A DNA stretch of 64,000 nucleotides, from the NCBI GenBank assembly GCA_013360215.1, contig JABWCP010000004.1:124001-188000 (forward strand). Direction: 5' to 3'. Source of the DNA: a bacterium (GTDB lineage Bacteria > CLD3 > SB21). Positions 36,661 to 46,984 of the stretch are shown piece after piece. The position numbers and the translations under genes were made by a program. The number at the start of each line of letters is the position of its first letter. Position 1 is the first letter of the stretch. Under the pieces are notes generated by a model. It made no database searches and was not told the DNA's origin. It saw only the letters and a list, made by a program, of their open reading frames with translations.

Positions 36661-38190
36661 ATGTTAAAAAAATTATTTAGCCGGGAAACATTACAAAAAG
36701 TTCTCAACTTCATTGAGCGGGTGGGTAATCTATTGCCTCATCCGGCTACATTGTTTGGTCTTTTTGCATTGACCATCGTGATCGTATCGGGAATTTTCAG
36801 TGCGATGGATATATCCGTACAGCATCCGGGTACCGGTGAGACTATTCGACCGGTCAGTTTGTTGACTGTCGAAGGATTGCATCGCATTTTATCCAATCTT
36901 GTAACCAATTTTACAGGGTTTGTCCCTTTGGGTACCGTTCTTGTAGCCATGTTGGGTATTGGTATTGCTGAAGGCAGTGGATTGATCGGCTCTGTATTAC
37001 GCCTCTTAGTGATTTCAGCACCAAAACGATTATTGACTTTCGTTATCGTTTTTGCGGGTGTAATGTCCAATGTGGCAGGTGAAGTCGGTTATGTTCTTTT
37101 GATACCTTTGGCCGCAGTAATATTTTTGGCTGTAGGTCGCCACCCCATTGCGGGTTTAGCGGCAGCGTTTGCCGGCGTGTCGGGCGGTTACAGTGCGAAT
37201 TTACTATTAGGCACCGTAGATCCTCTTCTCGCGGGACTTACTCAGGAAGCAGCGCGTATCGTGGATCCGGCTTATCATGTAAATCCTGCATGTAATTATT
37301 ATTTTTTAGTTGCTTCGACCTTTATTTTGAGCGCTGTAGGAACATGGGTTACCGAAAAAATGGTGGAACCGCGTTTAGGTGTTTATCAAGGTGAAGAAAA
37401 ACCTGAAGAAATCAAACCACTCACAGTAGAAGAAAAACGCGGTTTTCGTTATGCGATGATCACCGGTTTAGTACTAACAGCGATTATCCTCATAGGCTTA
37501 ATTCCTGAAAACGGTTATCTGCGTGATCTGAAATCCGGTTCTGTTTTGAAATCGCCGTTCATGGCACATATCGTTTCGTTTATTTTTATACTCGGTGCAG
37601 CACTGGGAATTGCTTATGGTTGGGGTACCGGAAAGTTTAAAAACGACAGCGATATTATGAAGAGCATGGGAAAATCCATGGAAACGCTAGGCGGCTATAT
37701 GGTGCTTGTTTTTTTTGCAGCGCAATTTGTCGCATACTTCAACTGGACAAATCTTGGTCTCATCATCGCTGTCAAATTAGCAGGTATTCTGAAAACCTCC
37801 GGATTGGGAAGTGTTCCTTTGATCGTTTCGATGGTTTTTATGACTTCATTTGTTAATTTATTTATGGGCAGTGCATCAGCCAAATGGGCTATCATGGCGC
37901 CGATATTTGTTCCGATGTTTATGATACTTGGTTATGCGCCGGAGTTGACCCAAGCGGCTTATCGTGTTGGCGACAGTTGCTCCAATGTCATTTCGCCGAT
38001 GATGTCTTATTTTGCGCTCATCATGGCGTTTATGCAACGCTACACCAAAGACGCAGGTTTGGGTTCACTCATTGCTACGATGATTCCCTATACGATTGCA
38101 TTTCTTATTTTTTGGTCCATAGCACTGGTAATCTGGCTTATATTTGAAATTCCTCTGGGGCCGGATGCGCGATTATTTTTACAGGTGTAA
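36661..38190 (+). CDS. AbgT-family transporter
   Basis: The ATG at 36661 is chosen because CGGAG (36649-36653) lies 7 nt upstream; the frame runs further back to 36577. The 509-residue product has about eleven to thirteen hydrophobic segments. [19 protein letters not shown] at the start and [20 protein letters not shown] and [19 protein letters not shown] later are diagnostic of the AbgT family (E. coli AbgT, MtrF). Members move p-aminobenzoyl-glutamate or export sulfonamide-like antimetabolites; which applies here is unclear. A bidirectional terminator separates it from glmS. Confidence 0.9.
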   Translation: MLKKLFSRETLQKVLNFIERVGNLLPHPATLFGLFALTIVIVSGIFSAMDISVQHPGTGETIRPVSLLTVEGLHRILSNLVTNFTGFVPLGTVLVAMLGIGIAEGSGLIGSVLRLLVISAPKRLLTFVIVFAGVMSNVAGEVGYVLLIPLAAVIFLAVGRHPIAGLAAAFAGVSGGYSANLLLGTVDPLLAGLTQEAARIVDPAYHVNPACNYYFLVASTFILSAVGTWVTEKMVEPRLGVYQGEEKPEEIKPLTVEEKRGFRYAMITGLVLTAIILIGLIPENGYLRDLKSGSVLKSPFMAHIVSFIFILGAALGIAYGWGTGKFKNDSDIMKSMGKSMETLGGYMVLVFFAAQFVAYFNWTNLGLIIAVKLAGILKTSGLGSVPLIVSMVFMTSFVNLFMGSASAKWAIMAPIFVPMFMILGYAPELTQAAYRVGDSCSNVISPMMSYFALIMAFMQRYTKDAGLGSLIATMIPYTIAFLIFWSIALVIWLIFEIPLGPDARLFLQV

Positions 38191-38207
38191 TACCATCAGA
38201 TTTTAAA

Positions 38208-38243
38208 TAAAAAACCTGAGTTGATGAAACTCAGGTTTTTTTA
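38208..38243. terminator. Bidirectional terminator between AbgT and glmS
   Basis: CCTGAGTT and AACTCAGG form a stem with a GATG loop. It is flanked by an A tract on the left and a T tract on the right, so it can terminate the AbgT transcript on plus and glmS readthrough on minus. Confidence 0.8.
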
Positions 38244-38353
38244 TGCTCTAAAATTTATTTTTAGCTGTGCTAAAATAATATTTGTCTTCTAGTTGCCATT
38301 TTTTGATCAACTTTTGCCGGTACCGTTTGATCTAGTCCATTCGCAACTTTGAA

Positions 38354-40186
38354 TTATTCTACAGTAACACTCTTAGCGAGGTTACGTGGTTGATCCACAT
38401 TGCATCCGCGAAGAACAGCCATATGATAAGACAAAAGCTGTAACGGGATCACGGATAAAATCGGAATCAGAAAATCCATCGTTTTAGGAATATAAATGAT
38501 ATGGTCCGCTTTGCTGCGGATATCGGTATTGCCTTCCGTTGTAATAGCAATAACTTTACCGCCGCGTGCACGCACTTCTTCGATATTACTGACAACCTTA
38601 TCGTATATGGCATCTTGTGGTGCGATAAAAACGATCGGCATTTCTTCGTCAATGAGTGCGATCGGCCCGTGTTTCATTTCTGCTGCCGGATAACCTTCGG
38701 CATGAATGTATGAAATTTCTTTTAGTTTGAGAGCGCCTTCCAAAGCCACCGGAAAATTATATCCGCGGCCAAGGTACAGGAAATTCCTACGATCTTTGTA
38801 CAATTCGGCAATTTCACGGATATAATCGCTGGCTTTGAGAATTTCTTTTACTTTTTCTGGCAACATATCCATTTCTTCGACGATTTGTTTACCTTCGGCG
38901 GAGGACATATTTCGCAATCGAGCCAAGAGCACAGTGATCAGCGCGATGACGGTAAGTTGGGAAGTAAATGCTTTGGTCGAAGCGACGCCAATTTCGGGAC
39001 CGGCGTGAATATAAACGCCGGCATCGGTTTCACGTGCGATCGAACTTCCGACCACATTACAAATACCGAATACGGCTGCGCCACGGCGTTTGGCTTCGCG
39101 CATAGCGGCGAGGGTATCGGCGGTTTCGCCTGATTGGCTGATCACAAAAACAACGGTCCCTTCTTCTACGATGGGATTGCGGTATCTAAATTCCGAAGCG
39201 TATTCTACTTCAACATTGATTCGCGCAAATTCTTCGATCATGTATTCTGCCGTCAAGGCTGCATGCCAACTGGTGCCGCATGCGATGAATACGATTTTTT
39301 TGGCTTTTTTGAGTGTGTCAATATGATCAACAAGACCGCCAAGTCGCGGCATGCCTTCCTCGGCGATCAGGCGACCGCGCATCGCATCACGGATCGTGTT
39401 TGGCTGTTCGAAAATTTCCTTGAGCATAAAATGCTCATAACCGGCTTTTTCGATCTGACTGATATCAAAAGTGATTTCTTCGACTTGTTTTTCGATAACC
39501 TTATTGTCCAAAGTTTTGACTTCGATACCCTGACGTGACAATACGGCCATTTCATTATCTTCCAGATATACGACTTGTCGTGTGTGTGCGACGATCGCGG
39601 AGGCATCGGAAGCCACGAGAAATTCTTCGTTGCCATAACCCAAAACTAGCGGGCTACCACAGCGGGCAACGATGATTTTTTCAGGTTCGTGACGGCACAT
39701 AAAAACAAAACCATACGCACCTTTGATGCAGTATATGGCTTCTCGTACAGCGGTTTCGAAATCCATACCGGATTTGTAAAATTCCTCGACGAGATGGATT
39801 ACTGTTTCTGTATCGGTTTCGGTTTTAAATGTATGACCTTTTTTCACAAGTTCGATTTTCAGAGACGCATAGTTTTCGATGATACCGTTATGTATGACCG
39901 CGAAATTATTGTCTTCATCAAAATGAGGATGGGCGTTCGTCTGATTTGGCACACCGTGCGTGGCCCAGCGTGTGTGCCCCATGCCGACGGTTGCATCAAA
40001 ATTAACACCGACCAAATCTTTTTCGAGTTCGTAAAGCTTGCCCGCTTGTTTACGTATTTGTAATGATTGATTTTCGACAAAACAAACGCCGGCCGAATCA
40101 TAACCGCGATATTCCATCCGTTTGAGGCCATTCATCACGATAGGCATGGCTTGACGTTTACCGATATAACCTATAATCCCGCACAT
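38354..40186 (-). CDS. glmS: Glutamine-fructose-6-phosphate aminotransferase (isomerising)
   Basis: This 610-residue enzyme makes glucosamine 6-phosphate for peptidoglycan and LPS. The N-terminal nucleophile Cys2 (MCGIIGYIG) and GHTRWATHG and HNGIIENY mark the glutaminase. Two SIS domains follow (CGTSWHAA, ISQSGETADT, STKAFTSQL) and the C-terminus carries PRNLAKSVTVE. The Shine-Dalgarno reads GGAGGA just before the ATG. I looked for a glmS ribozyme in the leader and saw none. Confidence 0.96.
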   Translation of the reverse strand: MCGIIGYIGKRQAMPIVMNGLKRMEYRGYDSAGVCFVENQSLQIRKQAGKLYELEKDLVGVNFDATVGMGHTRWATHGVPNQTNAHPHFDEDNNFAVIHNGIIENYASLKIELVKKGHTFKTETDTETVIHLVEEFYKSGMDFETAVREAIYCIKGAYGFVFMCRHEPEKIIVARCGSPLVLGYGNEEFLVASDASAIVAHTRQVVYLEDNEMAVLSRQGIEVKTLDNKVIEKQVEEITFDISQIEKAGYEHFMLKEIFEQPNTIRDAMRGRLIAEEGMPRLGGLVDHIDTLKKAKKIVFIACGTSWHAALTAEYMIEEFARINVEVEYASEFRYRNPIVEEGTVVFVISQSGETADTLAAMREAKRRGAAVFGICNVVGSSIARETDAGVYIHAGPEIGVASTKAFTSQLTVIALITVLLARLRNMSSAEGKQIVEEMDMLPEKVKEILKASDYIREIAELYKDRRNFLYLGRGYNFPVALEGALKLKEISYIHAEGYPAAEMKHGPIALIDEEMPIVFIAPQDAIYDKVVSNIEEVRARGGKVIAITTEGNTDIRSKADHIIYIPKTMDFLIPILSVIPLQLLSYHMAVLRGCNVDQPRNLAKSVTVE

Positions 40187-40304
40187 AAATCCTCCAAAAT
40201 TTGAGCCCCATGATAGTAAAATAGGCTCGTTTTAGCAAGGTTTTTGGGTTTGAATAACAACTCGTTTTTTTCGTTGTAACAATACGACCAAGTCAACAAA
40301 ATTC

Positions 40305-40333
40305 TTGTCAAAACTCTTTGTATAACATATATT
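40305..40333 (+). promoter_or_regulatory. Candidate sigma-70-like promoter for rel
   Basis: TTGTCA (40305-40310) and TATATT (40328-40333) are separated by 17 bp and match the consensus at 5/6 each. The likely start would be about 60 nt before the rel ATG at 40402. It lies in the divergent spacer with glmS. Confidence 0.42.
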
Positions 40334-40401
40334 TATAAATCAGTTTGCGTTATAGGTTAAAACCTAAGAGCCATTCTTGAAGCTAAGCCAAAATTAATCA
40401 T

Positions 40402-42669
40402 ATGATCGAAACCCAAACAAAAAAGAACGGAAACGCCGCATTGAACTTGTTTCAAGAACAAGGCACGACTGCACCTATTGTACGTGATAAGGCACATTAC
40501 GATCATATTTTTGAAGAAGCTCTGAATTCTTACAAATCTTATATTCGTATACCGGATACCGAAACACTGCGTAAAGCTTACGAATACAGTTATCTTTCAC
40601 ACTTGGGGCAATTCCGTAAATCCGGTTTACCGTATTTTGATCACATCATCGAAGTGGTCAAAATTTTGATCGAACAAAATATGGATACGGTGACTTTGGT
40701 CGCGGCTTTTTTGCATGATGTCATAGAAGATACAGGAAAAACCTACGATGATATTGCCAAAGAATTTGGCAATGATGTCGCCGGTATTGTTGACGGATTG
40801 ACTAAAATCGCAGGTTTTGAATTCGGCAGTTTGGAAATAAAACAAGCCGAGAATTTCCGCAAAATGCTTCTTTCGATGATCAAAGATATTCGTGTGATCA
40901 TCATCAAGTTTGCTGATCGTATTCACAATATGCGCACAATCGACTCCCTGCCGCGCAAAAAACAAGAGCGCATTGCGACGGAAACGCGCGACGTGTATGC
41001 TCCGCTGGCTCATCGTTTTGGTATGGCTCGTACGCGATGGGAATTGGAAGATCTCGTGCTCAAAGTCTTGGATCCGGAATCGTATTGGGAGTTATCACGT
41101 CTAGTCAGCGAAAAAAGAACGGAACGCGAATTTTATATTCAGTCCGTGGCCAAACCGCTTATCGAAAAGCTCAAAGATAACGGAGTCGAAGCGCAAATCA
41201 TCGGCCGGCCCAAACACTTTTTCAGTATTTATAATAAAATGAAAAAGCGTAACAAGCCGTTTAACGAAATTTACGACTTGCTTGCCATCCGTATTATGGT
41301 TCAAGAAAAAACGGATTGTTATCGCGCTTTGGGTTTTGTTCACAGCACATACACGCCGGTTACTGAACGATTCAAAGATTATGTTGCCGTTCCTAAAATC
41401 AATGGCTACCAATCTATCCACACAACCGTGATCGGACCCGACGGTAAGATGGTGGAAATACAAATTCGCACACACGAGATGCATCAGATAGCCGAAGAAG
41501 GTATAGCTGCGCACTGGCTGTACAAAGAAGGCAAAAATCAGATGGATCAGATTGATAAACAGATCGGATGGATTCGGCAGTTAATCGAACGCCAGCGTGA
41601 CCAGTCGGATCCGGGTGAATTTCTCGAAGATCTCAAAATTGACTTATTTCAGGACGAAGTTTTTGTTTTTACGCCCAAAGGTGATCTTATTCCTTTACCC
41701 AAAGGTTCTACGCCGATAGATTTTGCTTTTGCTGTGCACTCGGAAGTAGGGTTGCATTGTATCGGAGCCAAAGTCAACGGCAAGATCGTGCCTTTGCATA
41801 CCGAGCTGCGCAGCGGTGAACTTATTGAAATTCTCACCTCTGAACATCAATCGCCAAGCACGCATTGGCTGGAAATCGTCAAATCATCCAAAGCACGCAG
41901 CCACATCAAACGCTATTTTCGTAATATTGAGATCGAACAGAGCATCGTTCTTGGTAAAGATCTTCTTGAGCAGGAATTGCGCTTAGTACAACTGCGCAAG
42001 CCGTTTGCAGACTACGTGGATGATTTAGTCAAAATGGCTACGGAACTGACATTTGAAAATCTGGATATGATGCTTTCATCCATAGGGCGTGGCAATACCT
42101 CTGCACAAAGTATCGCGCAACGCTTAGCGCAAAAAAATATAGCTCCGGAAAAACCTCAGGAAAGCAGTTCGTTTTTTAAACGCTTTATCAAACGCAGTTC
42201 TTCGGAATCCAAAGGCATTGCCATCAGCGGTGTTGACAATATGATGATTCATTTTGCCAAATGCTGTAATCCGATACCAGGCGATCAGATTATGGGTTAT
42301 GTCACGCGCGGGCGCGGTGTACATTTGCACCGCAATGACTGTCACAATATACTGGATGCCGTCAAAAAAGAACCCGAACGCGCGTTAGCGGCCAAATGGC
42401 AAGTAGATGAAACCAAAAACTTCAACGTTCAGATACGTGTCGTAGGGCGCGATCGTAAAAACTTTCTTGTGGATGTAGCGCAAAAAATATCCTCCACGGA
42501 TACCAATATCGTCAGCGCGGAGGTACGTACGACGGGAAACGAAACCGTACATCTTTTTGTATTACAAGTTCGGAATATCGCACATCTGAATATGATACTC
42601 GACAAAATACGGCGCGTGCCCAATGTCATCACAGCATCGCGAGCGGATACGAGCGGCGTAGCCAACTGA
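40402..42669 (+). CDS. RelA/SpoT bifunctional (p)ppGpp synthetase/hydrolase
   Basis: This 755-residue Rel has all domains in order. The HD hydrolase includes H in YFDHIIEVV and HDVIEDT (intact). The synthetase follows with YDLLAIRIMV, GYQSIHTTVIGPDGKMVEIQIRT and EEGIAAHWLYKEGK. A TGS domain (VFVFTPKGDLIPLPKGSTPIDFAFAVHSEVG) comes next and an ACT domain closes the protein (NFNVQIRVVGRDRKNFLVDVA). An intact HD motif indicates both synthesis and hydrolysis of (p)ppGpp, as in a SpoT/Rel. It leads a long plus-strand gene run. Confidence 0.95.
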   Translation: MIETQTKKNGNAALNLFQEQGTTAPIVRDKAHYDHIFEEALNSYKSYIRIPDTETLRKAYEYSYLSHLGQFRKSGLPYFDHIIEVVKILIEQNMDTVTLVAAFLHDVIEDTGKTYDDIAKEFGNDVAGIVDGLTKIAGFEFGSLEIKQAENFRKMLLSMIKDIRVIIIKFADRIHNMRTIDSLPRKKQERIATETRDVYAPLAHRFGMARTRWELEDLVLKVLDPESYWELSRLVSEKRTEREFYIQSVAKPLIEKLKDNGVEAQIIGRPKHFFSIYNKMKKRNKPFNEIYDLLAIRIMVQEKTDCYRALGFVHSTYTPVTERFKDYVAVPKINGYQSIHTTVIGPDGKMVEIQIRTHEMHQIAEEGIAAHWLYKEGKNQMDQIDKQIGWIRQLIERQRDQSDPGEFLEDLKIDLFQDEVFVFTPKGDLIPLPKGSTPIDFAFAVHSEVGLHCIGAKVNGKIVPLHTELRSGELIEILTSEHQSPSTHWLEIVKSSKARSHIKRYFRNIEIEQSIVLGKDLLEQELRLVQLRKPFADYVDDLVKMATELTFENLDMMLSSIGRGNTSAQSIAQRLAQKNIAPEKPQESSSFFKRFIKRSSSESKGIAISGVDNMMIHFAKCCNPIPGDQIMGYVTRGRGVHLHRNDCHNILDAVKKEPERALAAKWQVDETKNFNVQIRVVGRDRKNFLVDVAQKISSTDTNIVSAEVRTTGNETVHLFVLQVRNIAHLNMILDKIRRVPNVITASRADTSGVAN

Positions 42670-42689
42670 ATAACGGATTGTCAAAAGGA

Positions 42690-43451
42690 ATGAAAATACA
42701 ATTTTTAGGAACGGGCACTTCGCATGGTGTGCCGATGATCGGTTGTACCTGTGCGGTATGTGCATCGGAAAATCCGTATAATAAAAGATTGCGCACCTCT
42801 GTGATCGTCGAAGTAAAAGAGAAAAAAATATTAATAGATACATCGATAGATTTACGGCAACAAGCGCTTTTACACCGTATTCATCATGTAGATGCCGTAC
42901 TTTTTACGCATCATCATGTGGATCATATTTTCGGGCTTGATGAGACCCGCTCATTTAACCGATTACAAAAGAAAAGGCTCCCGTGTTATGCCGGAGCATA
43001 CACGATCGAGCAGATGAAAAAAGTTTTTTCCTATATTTTTGAATATCCTGATATTCCCGGCGGAATACCGATGATTGATTTTATACCGGTAGATAAACCT
43101 TTCACCATCGAAGACGTCCAAATCATACCCATCACTGTGATGCACGGAAAGTTACCGATTTACGCCTATCGCATCGGTGATTTTATATATGCAACCGATT
43201 GTTCGGGGATCCCGGAAGCATCGTGGGACTATTTTCACAACGCTGAAGTTTTGGTTCTGGATTGTTTGCGCTACAGGCCGCACCCCACTCATTTTAATGT
43301 AGAGCAAGCGGTCGAAGCCGCACGAAAGATCGGTGCCAAACAAACATACTTTACACATATTTCACATGAATTGGATCATGATACTGTGAATGCCACGTTA
43401 CCAGAAAACATCAAATTAGCTTACGATGGTATGATTGTTGAGAGTAATTAG
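42690..43451 (+). CDS. Metallo-beta-lactamase-fold hydrolase, PhnP-like
   Basis: This 253-residue protein begins with the family's first strand (MKIQFLGTGTSHGVP). The start at 42690 is chosen on that alignment; a TTG at 42678 is possible and neither start has a well-spaced Shine-Dalgarno. GCTCAVC forms a possible structural zinc site as in PhnP phosphodiesterases. The metal motif FTHHHVDHIFGLD gives HxHxDH. HGKLPIYAYRIGDFIYATDCS and HISHELDH complete the active site. It would hydrolyse a phosphodiester, possibly a cyclic ribose phosphate. It lies 20 bp after rel. Confidence 0.86.
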   Translation: MKIQFLGTGTSHGVPMIGCTCAVCASENPYNKRLRTSVIVEVKEKKILIDTSIDLRQQALLHRIHHVDAVLFTHHHVDHIFGLDETRSFNRLQKKRLPCYAGAYTIEQMKKVFSYIFEYPDIPGGIPMIDFIPVDKPFTIEDVQIIPITVMHGKLPIYAYRIGDFIYATDCSGIPEASWDYFHNAEVLVLDCLRYRPHPTHFNVEQAVEAARKIGAKQTYFTHISHELDHDTVNATLPENIKLAYDGMIVESN

Positions 43452-43461
43452 AAAGAGAAGT

Positions 43462-45822
43462 ATGCGCAAAATTTTTTTTCTTGTTCCTTTTTTCTTGATT
43501 CTGCAAAGCTGTGCGTTTTTTAATACATTTTATAACGCCCGGAAAAGTTATAAATTAGGCAAAGAAAGCGTTGAACGTTCTTCGCGTACATCACGGGAAG
43601 CACCCTCCAATACTCCGGAAATGAAGTTGGGTTTTTTTGATTCGGAACCGGATAACATACCGGGCGATGCCAAAACCGCTTTTGATATCTCTATAGAAAA
43701 AGCCAATAAGGTCGTCGTGCTTCATCCGACAAGCGGATGGGTGGATGATGCACTCTTGCTGCTCGGCAAATCCTATTATTTGCGTTCCGGTGAAGGGGAT
43801 TATCTTGAAGCTAAAAACCGCTTTGAAGTACTGATGACACGGTTTCCCGCGTCCGAACTGATATCGGAAGCAAAACTTTGGTACGGTAAAACATTATTCA
43901 AACTTCAGCAGTTTCAGGAAGCACAGGAAATTCTTCGCCCGATCGAAGCGCTCAATACAACGGAAGACATACGTGCCGAAGCCAACTTAATACTGGGCGA
44001 TATTGCGCTTCTTGATGAGAACCTCAACGTGGCGAAGGCTTATTATGCACAGGCTCAGAAGCTCGCTAAAGATGACAATCTACGCAAAACGACGTTGTAT
44101 AAATCAGCTTACTGTTTTTACAAAGATCAAAAGTTTTCAGAGTGCGCAGAATTTCTAAATAAACTGTTGCAAAAAAACCTATCTCTTTCCGAACGCTTCG
44201 AAATGCTTGTTTTCCGATCACGGGCGCTAAAGATGGTCGGCCAGTATAAAACAGCCATTGATCATTTAGATAAAATCTTAGGTGATCCAAAGTATAAAAC
44301 ATACTTTGCGCGGGCCGAGTTTGAAATTGCCGATATTTTACGTACGCAGGGTCGTTCAAGCGATGCCGAGAAGCAGTTTCTTTTCATAGTCAATACTTAT
44401 GCTACGGCCCCGGTTGGGGATTGTTATTACATGTTGGGGTTGTTGCATGACACGACACAAACGAGACCGTCGGTCGATTTCACTCCCGATCATAATCGTG
44501 CAATGAAATTTTATACGTTGGTTCGTAACAAATATGCTTCGTCGTACTATGCATCAGCGGCCGTTGCCCGATTGACATTTTTTGAAAAAATGAATGTGCT
44601 CAAAGGCGTTTTGTATGCCAATCGGTATTTAGTCGAAATCATCGAAAGTCGTATGAAAGCATTGGAATCAGGCGATACAACGACTTTTGTGCCGGATGAA
44701 TTTCTAGTGCAGTTGGTCAAACTAGATACTAGTACACAAACTAACGTACCTGAAGAAAAGGACAAGATAGAAACTGTAACAGATAAAACAGAGCAAGACC
44801 TTAAGACGATCAATATGGTATCAACGGAATTGACCGATAAACAAAACGAAATCAATTCCGATATTTTTTCGCTCGTTGAGTTAACTCATAGAGATAGTTT
44901 GTTGAGTTTCCGAAAAAAAGTTAATGAACGATTAGCTGAGTATCATATTTTACTAGCAGAATATTATGCTAACGAGCTGCATTTATATGATTCCTCATTA
45001 GCTTATTATACGATAGTGACAGAATCACTAAAAGGAACAACCAGCGAAGAGATCGCATATTACGGTTTGGCGCGCATACATCAAATCAAAGGGTTTCCAA
45101 ATTATCTGTCGTTGTATAAAGAGGTATATGAGAAATTTCCCAACGGCGTCATGTCTAAAACAGGGGAAAGTATTCTCGGATTGAAGGCTGCAAATGCAGA
45201 TCGTTATGATGATGTTTTTGAGGAAGCGCAAATGCTGATGGTGTCCGACACGCAATGGGAAAAAGCCGCTGATTTATTTCAATCCATTGCACGAAGCGAT
45301 TCGACCAAACATAAATGGCCCTCGGTTTATGCGATGGGTTTATTGGAAGAAAAGAAAAAAAACAATCCGCAAAAGGCTTTTCTGTACTATAACACTTTAT
45401 TGTACGGTGCACCATCATGGCCGTCTGCCGAAAAGTTGCGACAGAAAGTGAACGCCTACAAAAAAGCGTGGAATATTCAAAATGATTCGGCCGGTTATAC
45501 GATTGACACGACATTGATCCGTTGGCAACGTGAAATGAGCGTGACGCAAATTGATCAAAAAACTGATTCCATCAGAACACGCCAAGAAATTGGTAAAAAC
45601 AGCATATCGATCACGACTGAATCTGCGAGTATAGATACCAGTCGTTTACAAATGACTGACTCCGAACTCGAAGAATTTGAATTCCTTTTAAAAAAGAAAT
45701 CCGGAACGGATTCTACGAAAGTTGGGAAAAAACTTAAACCCGATGAGTCGCTAAAGAACAAAAAACAGCGTCGGATCAAAGAAGACGAGTCGGATGCGAC
45801 ACCGATCATCAAAGAGGAATAA
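43462..45822 (+). CDS. Large tetratricopeptide-repeat lipoprotein
   Basis: The ATG at 43462 follows AAAGAGAAG, giving 786 residues. The signal peptide ends at the lipobox LQSC17, immediately followed by AFFNTFYNARKSYKLG, a block I associate with outer-membrane TPR lipoproteins of FCB-type bacteria. TPR-like helix pairs fill most of the sequence, for example VDDALLLLGKSYYLRSGEGDY and RAEFEIADILRTQGRSSDAE. The last 100 residues are acidic and low-complexity. It resembles PorW/SprE-type lipoproteins in outline only. Its stop codon overlaps the rlpA start by one base (TAATG), indicating coupling. Confidence 0.82.
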   Translation: MRKIFFLVPFFLILQSCAFFNTFYNARKSYKLGKESVERSSRTSREAPSNTPEMKLGFFDSEPDNIPGDAKTAFDISIEKANKVVVLHPTSGWVDDALLLLGKSYYLRSGEGDYLEAKNRFEVLMTRFPASELISEAKLWYGKTLFKLQQFQEAQEILRPIEALNTTEDIRAEANLILGDIALLDENLNVAKAYYAQAQKLAKDDNLRKTTLYKSAYCFYKDQKFSECAEFLNKLLQKNLSLSERFEMLVFRSRALKMVGQYKTAIDHLDKILGDPKYKTYFARAEFEIADILRTQGRSSDAEKQFLFIVNTYATAPVGDCYYMLGLLHDTTQTRPSVDFTPDHNRAMKFYTLVRNKYASSYYASAAVARLTFFEKMNVLKGVLYANRYLVEIIESRMKALESGDTTTFVPDEFLVQLVKLDTSTQTNVPEEKDKIETVTDKTEQDLKTINMVSTELTDKQNEINSDIFSLVELTHRDSLLSFRKKVNERLAEYHILLAEYYANELHLYDSSLAYYTIVTESLKGTTSEEIAYYGLARIHQIKGFPNYLSLYKEVYEKFPNGVMSKTGESILGLKAANADRYDDVFEEAQMLMVSDTQWEKAADLFQSIARSDSTKHKWPSVYAMGLLEEKKKNNPQKAFLYYNTLLYGAPSWPSAEKLRQKVNAYKKAWNIQNDSAGYTIDTTLIRWQREMSVTQIDQKTDSIRTRQEIGKNSISITTESASIDTSRLQMTDSELEEFEFLLKKKSGTDSTKVGKKLKPDESLKNKKQRRIKEDESDATPIIKEE

Positions 45823-46247
45823 TGCGTTATACTGTTTTGCTGCTAATTTTTTTGCTATTCATATACGCGTGTGTGCCCAATCCGCAGTATGGCACGGTTG
45901 CGTCGCGAACACGGGGTGAAATTCCGGGGAAAGAAATAATAAAAAAAGGGTATCAGACCGGCGTCGCGTCATATTATGCACATAAATTTCACGGCAGAAA
46001 GACAGCTAATGGTGAAATTTTTGATATGTATAAACTAACCGCGGCACATCGTACGCTGCCATTTAACACGTTAGTCAAAGTAACCAATTTAAAAAACAAC
46101 AAAACGATCCAAGTTCGTATCAATGACCGCGGCCCTTTTGCTAAAGACCGGATTATTGATCTATCGCTGGCGGCCGCGCAAAAAATAGACATGATCGGTA
46201 GCGGGACAGCTGAAGTAAGGCTCGATATTATCAAAGAAGGTCCATAA
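45822..46247 (+). CDS. rlpA: RlpA-like septal lipoprotein (double-psi beta-barrel)
   Basis: This 141-residue lipoprotein has the lipobox IYAC17. The RlpA double-psi barrel follows: GVASYYAHKFHGRKTANGEIFD, LTAAHRTLPFNTLVKVTNL and the catalytic-type RINDRGPFAKDRIIDLS. RlpA acts on naked peptidoglycan at division sites in some bacteria. No SPOR domain is present, so this is a short form. It is coupled to the upstream TPR lipoprotein. Confidence 0.9.
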   Translation: MRYTVLLLIFLLFIYACVPNPQYGTVASRTRGEIPGKEIIKKGYQTGVASYYAHKFHGRKTANGEIFDMYKLTAAHRTLPFNTLVKVTNLKNNKTIQVRINDRGPFAKDRIIDLSLAAAQKIDMIGSGTAEVRLDIIKEGP

Positions 46248-46267
46248 AACCATCGGAGGAAATCACC

Positions 46268-46972
46268 GTGTTAGGACAAGCGCCATTTGCCGTCGCGTCG
46301 CTAATGTTGATCAATTTTGCGTTGACCTTGATTTTCTTTTTTCGATCTGTGCGTTACTCGGAAGCCGGTCGATCTTCTTCACTGCGCTTTACGGTTTTCT
46401 TTGTAGTTTTTTTGTGGGTGTTGTTGCAGGCTGTTCTGAGTTACATCGGTTTTTATACCCAATTTTCGGCGTTTCCTCCGCGATTGATACTTACCGGGGT
46501 TGGCCCTGCGGTTATTACGGTTTTGGTTTTTCTTACAATACCATCATTGCGAAATATAATTAACGGATTTCGATTAGAAGATTTGATTTTGTTAAGTGTG
46601 GTACGCATACCGGTTGAAATCATGTTACACCAGTTGTTTACAGCCGGATTGGTTCCGGAAGATATGACATACACCGGATTAAACTGGGATATCGTTTCCG
46701 GTATTACAGCGCCGGTGATGATGTGGGTTGCGAGAAAAAATTTCACATGGTCGCGTAGTGTTTTGATCGTTTGGCATGTACTCACTTTGGGATTACTGAT
46801 AAATATCGTGTCCATAGCGATTTTATCAGCGCCTTTTCCGTTTCAGCAAATCAATTTTGATCAGCCCAATATCGCTGTATTTTCATTTCCTTTTGTTTTT
46901 CTTCCGACATTTATTGTTCCGATGGTATTATGGGCTACGTTGACGGGGTTAGTGAAGTTATATAAATCATAG
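46268..46972 (+). CDS. Polytopic membrane protein, unknown
   Basis: This starts at GTG 46268 with GGAGGA (46255-46260) 7 nt upstream. The 234-residue product has about seven hydrophobic segments, for example VASLMLINFALTLIFFF, FTVFFVVFLWVLLQAVLSYI and AVFSFPFVFLPTFIVPMVLW. I recognise no family or catalytic motif. It sits between rlpA and a methyltransferase in the tight plus-strand run, 20 bp and 12 bp from its neighbours. Confidence 0.72.
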   Translation: MLGQAPFAVASLMLINFALTLIFFFRSVRYSEAGRSSSLRFTVFFVVFLWVLLQAVLSYIGFYTQFSAFPPRLILTGVGPAVITVLVFLTIPSLRNIINGFRLEDLILLSVVRIPVEIMLHQLFTAGLVPEDMTYTGLNWDIVSGITAPVMMWVARKNFTWSRSVLIVWHVLTLGLLINIVSIAILSAPFPFQQINFDQPNIAVFSFPFVFLPTFIVPMVLWATLTGLVKLYKS

Positions 46973-46984
46973 TACGTTCTTATT

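Noticed and set aside
40187..40401. glmS ribozyme in the glmS leader
   Set aside because: The spacer is short and I could not see the conserved pseudoknot core; such ribozymes are mainly in Firmicutes.
43462..45822. Type IX secretion lipoprotein PorW/SprE
   Set aside because: Only general TPR-lipoprotein likeness is seen; no other T9SS genes or C-terminal sorting domains are visible.
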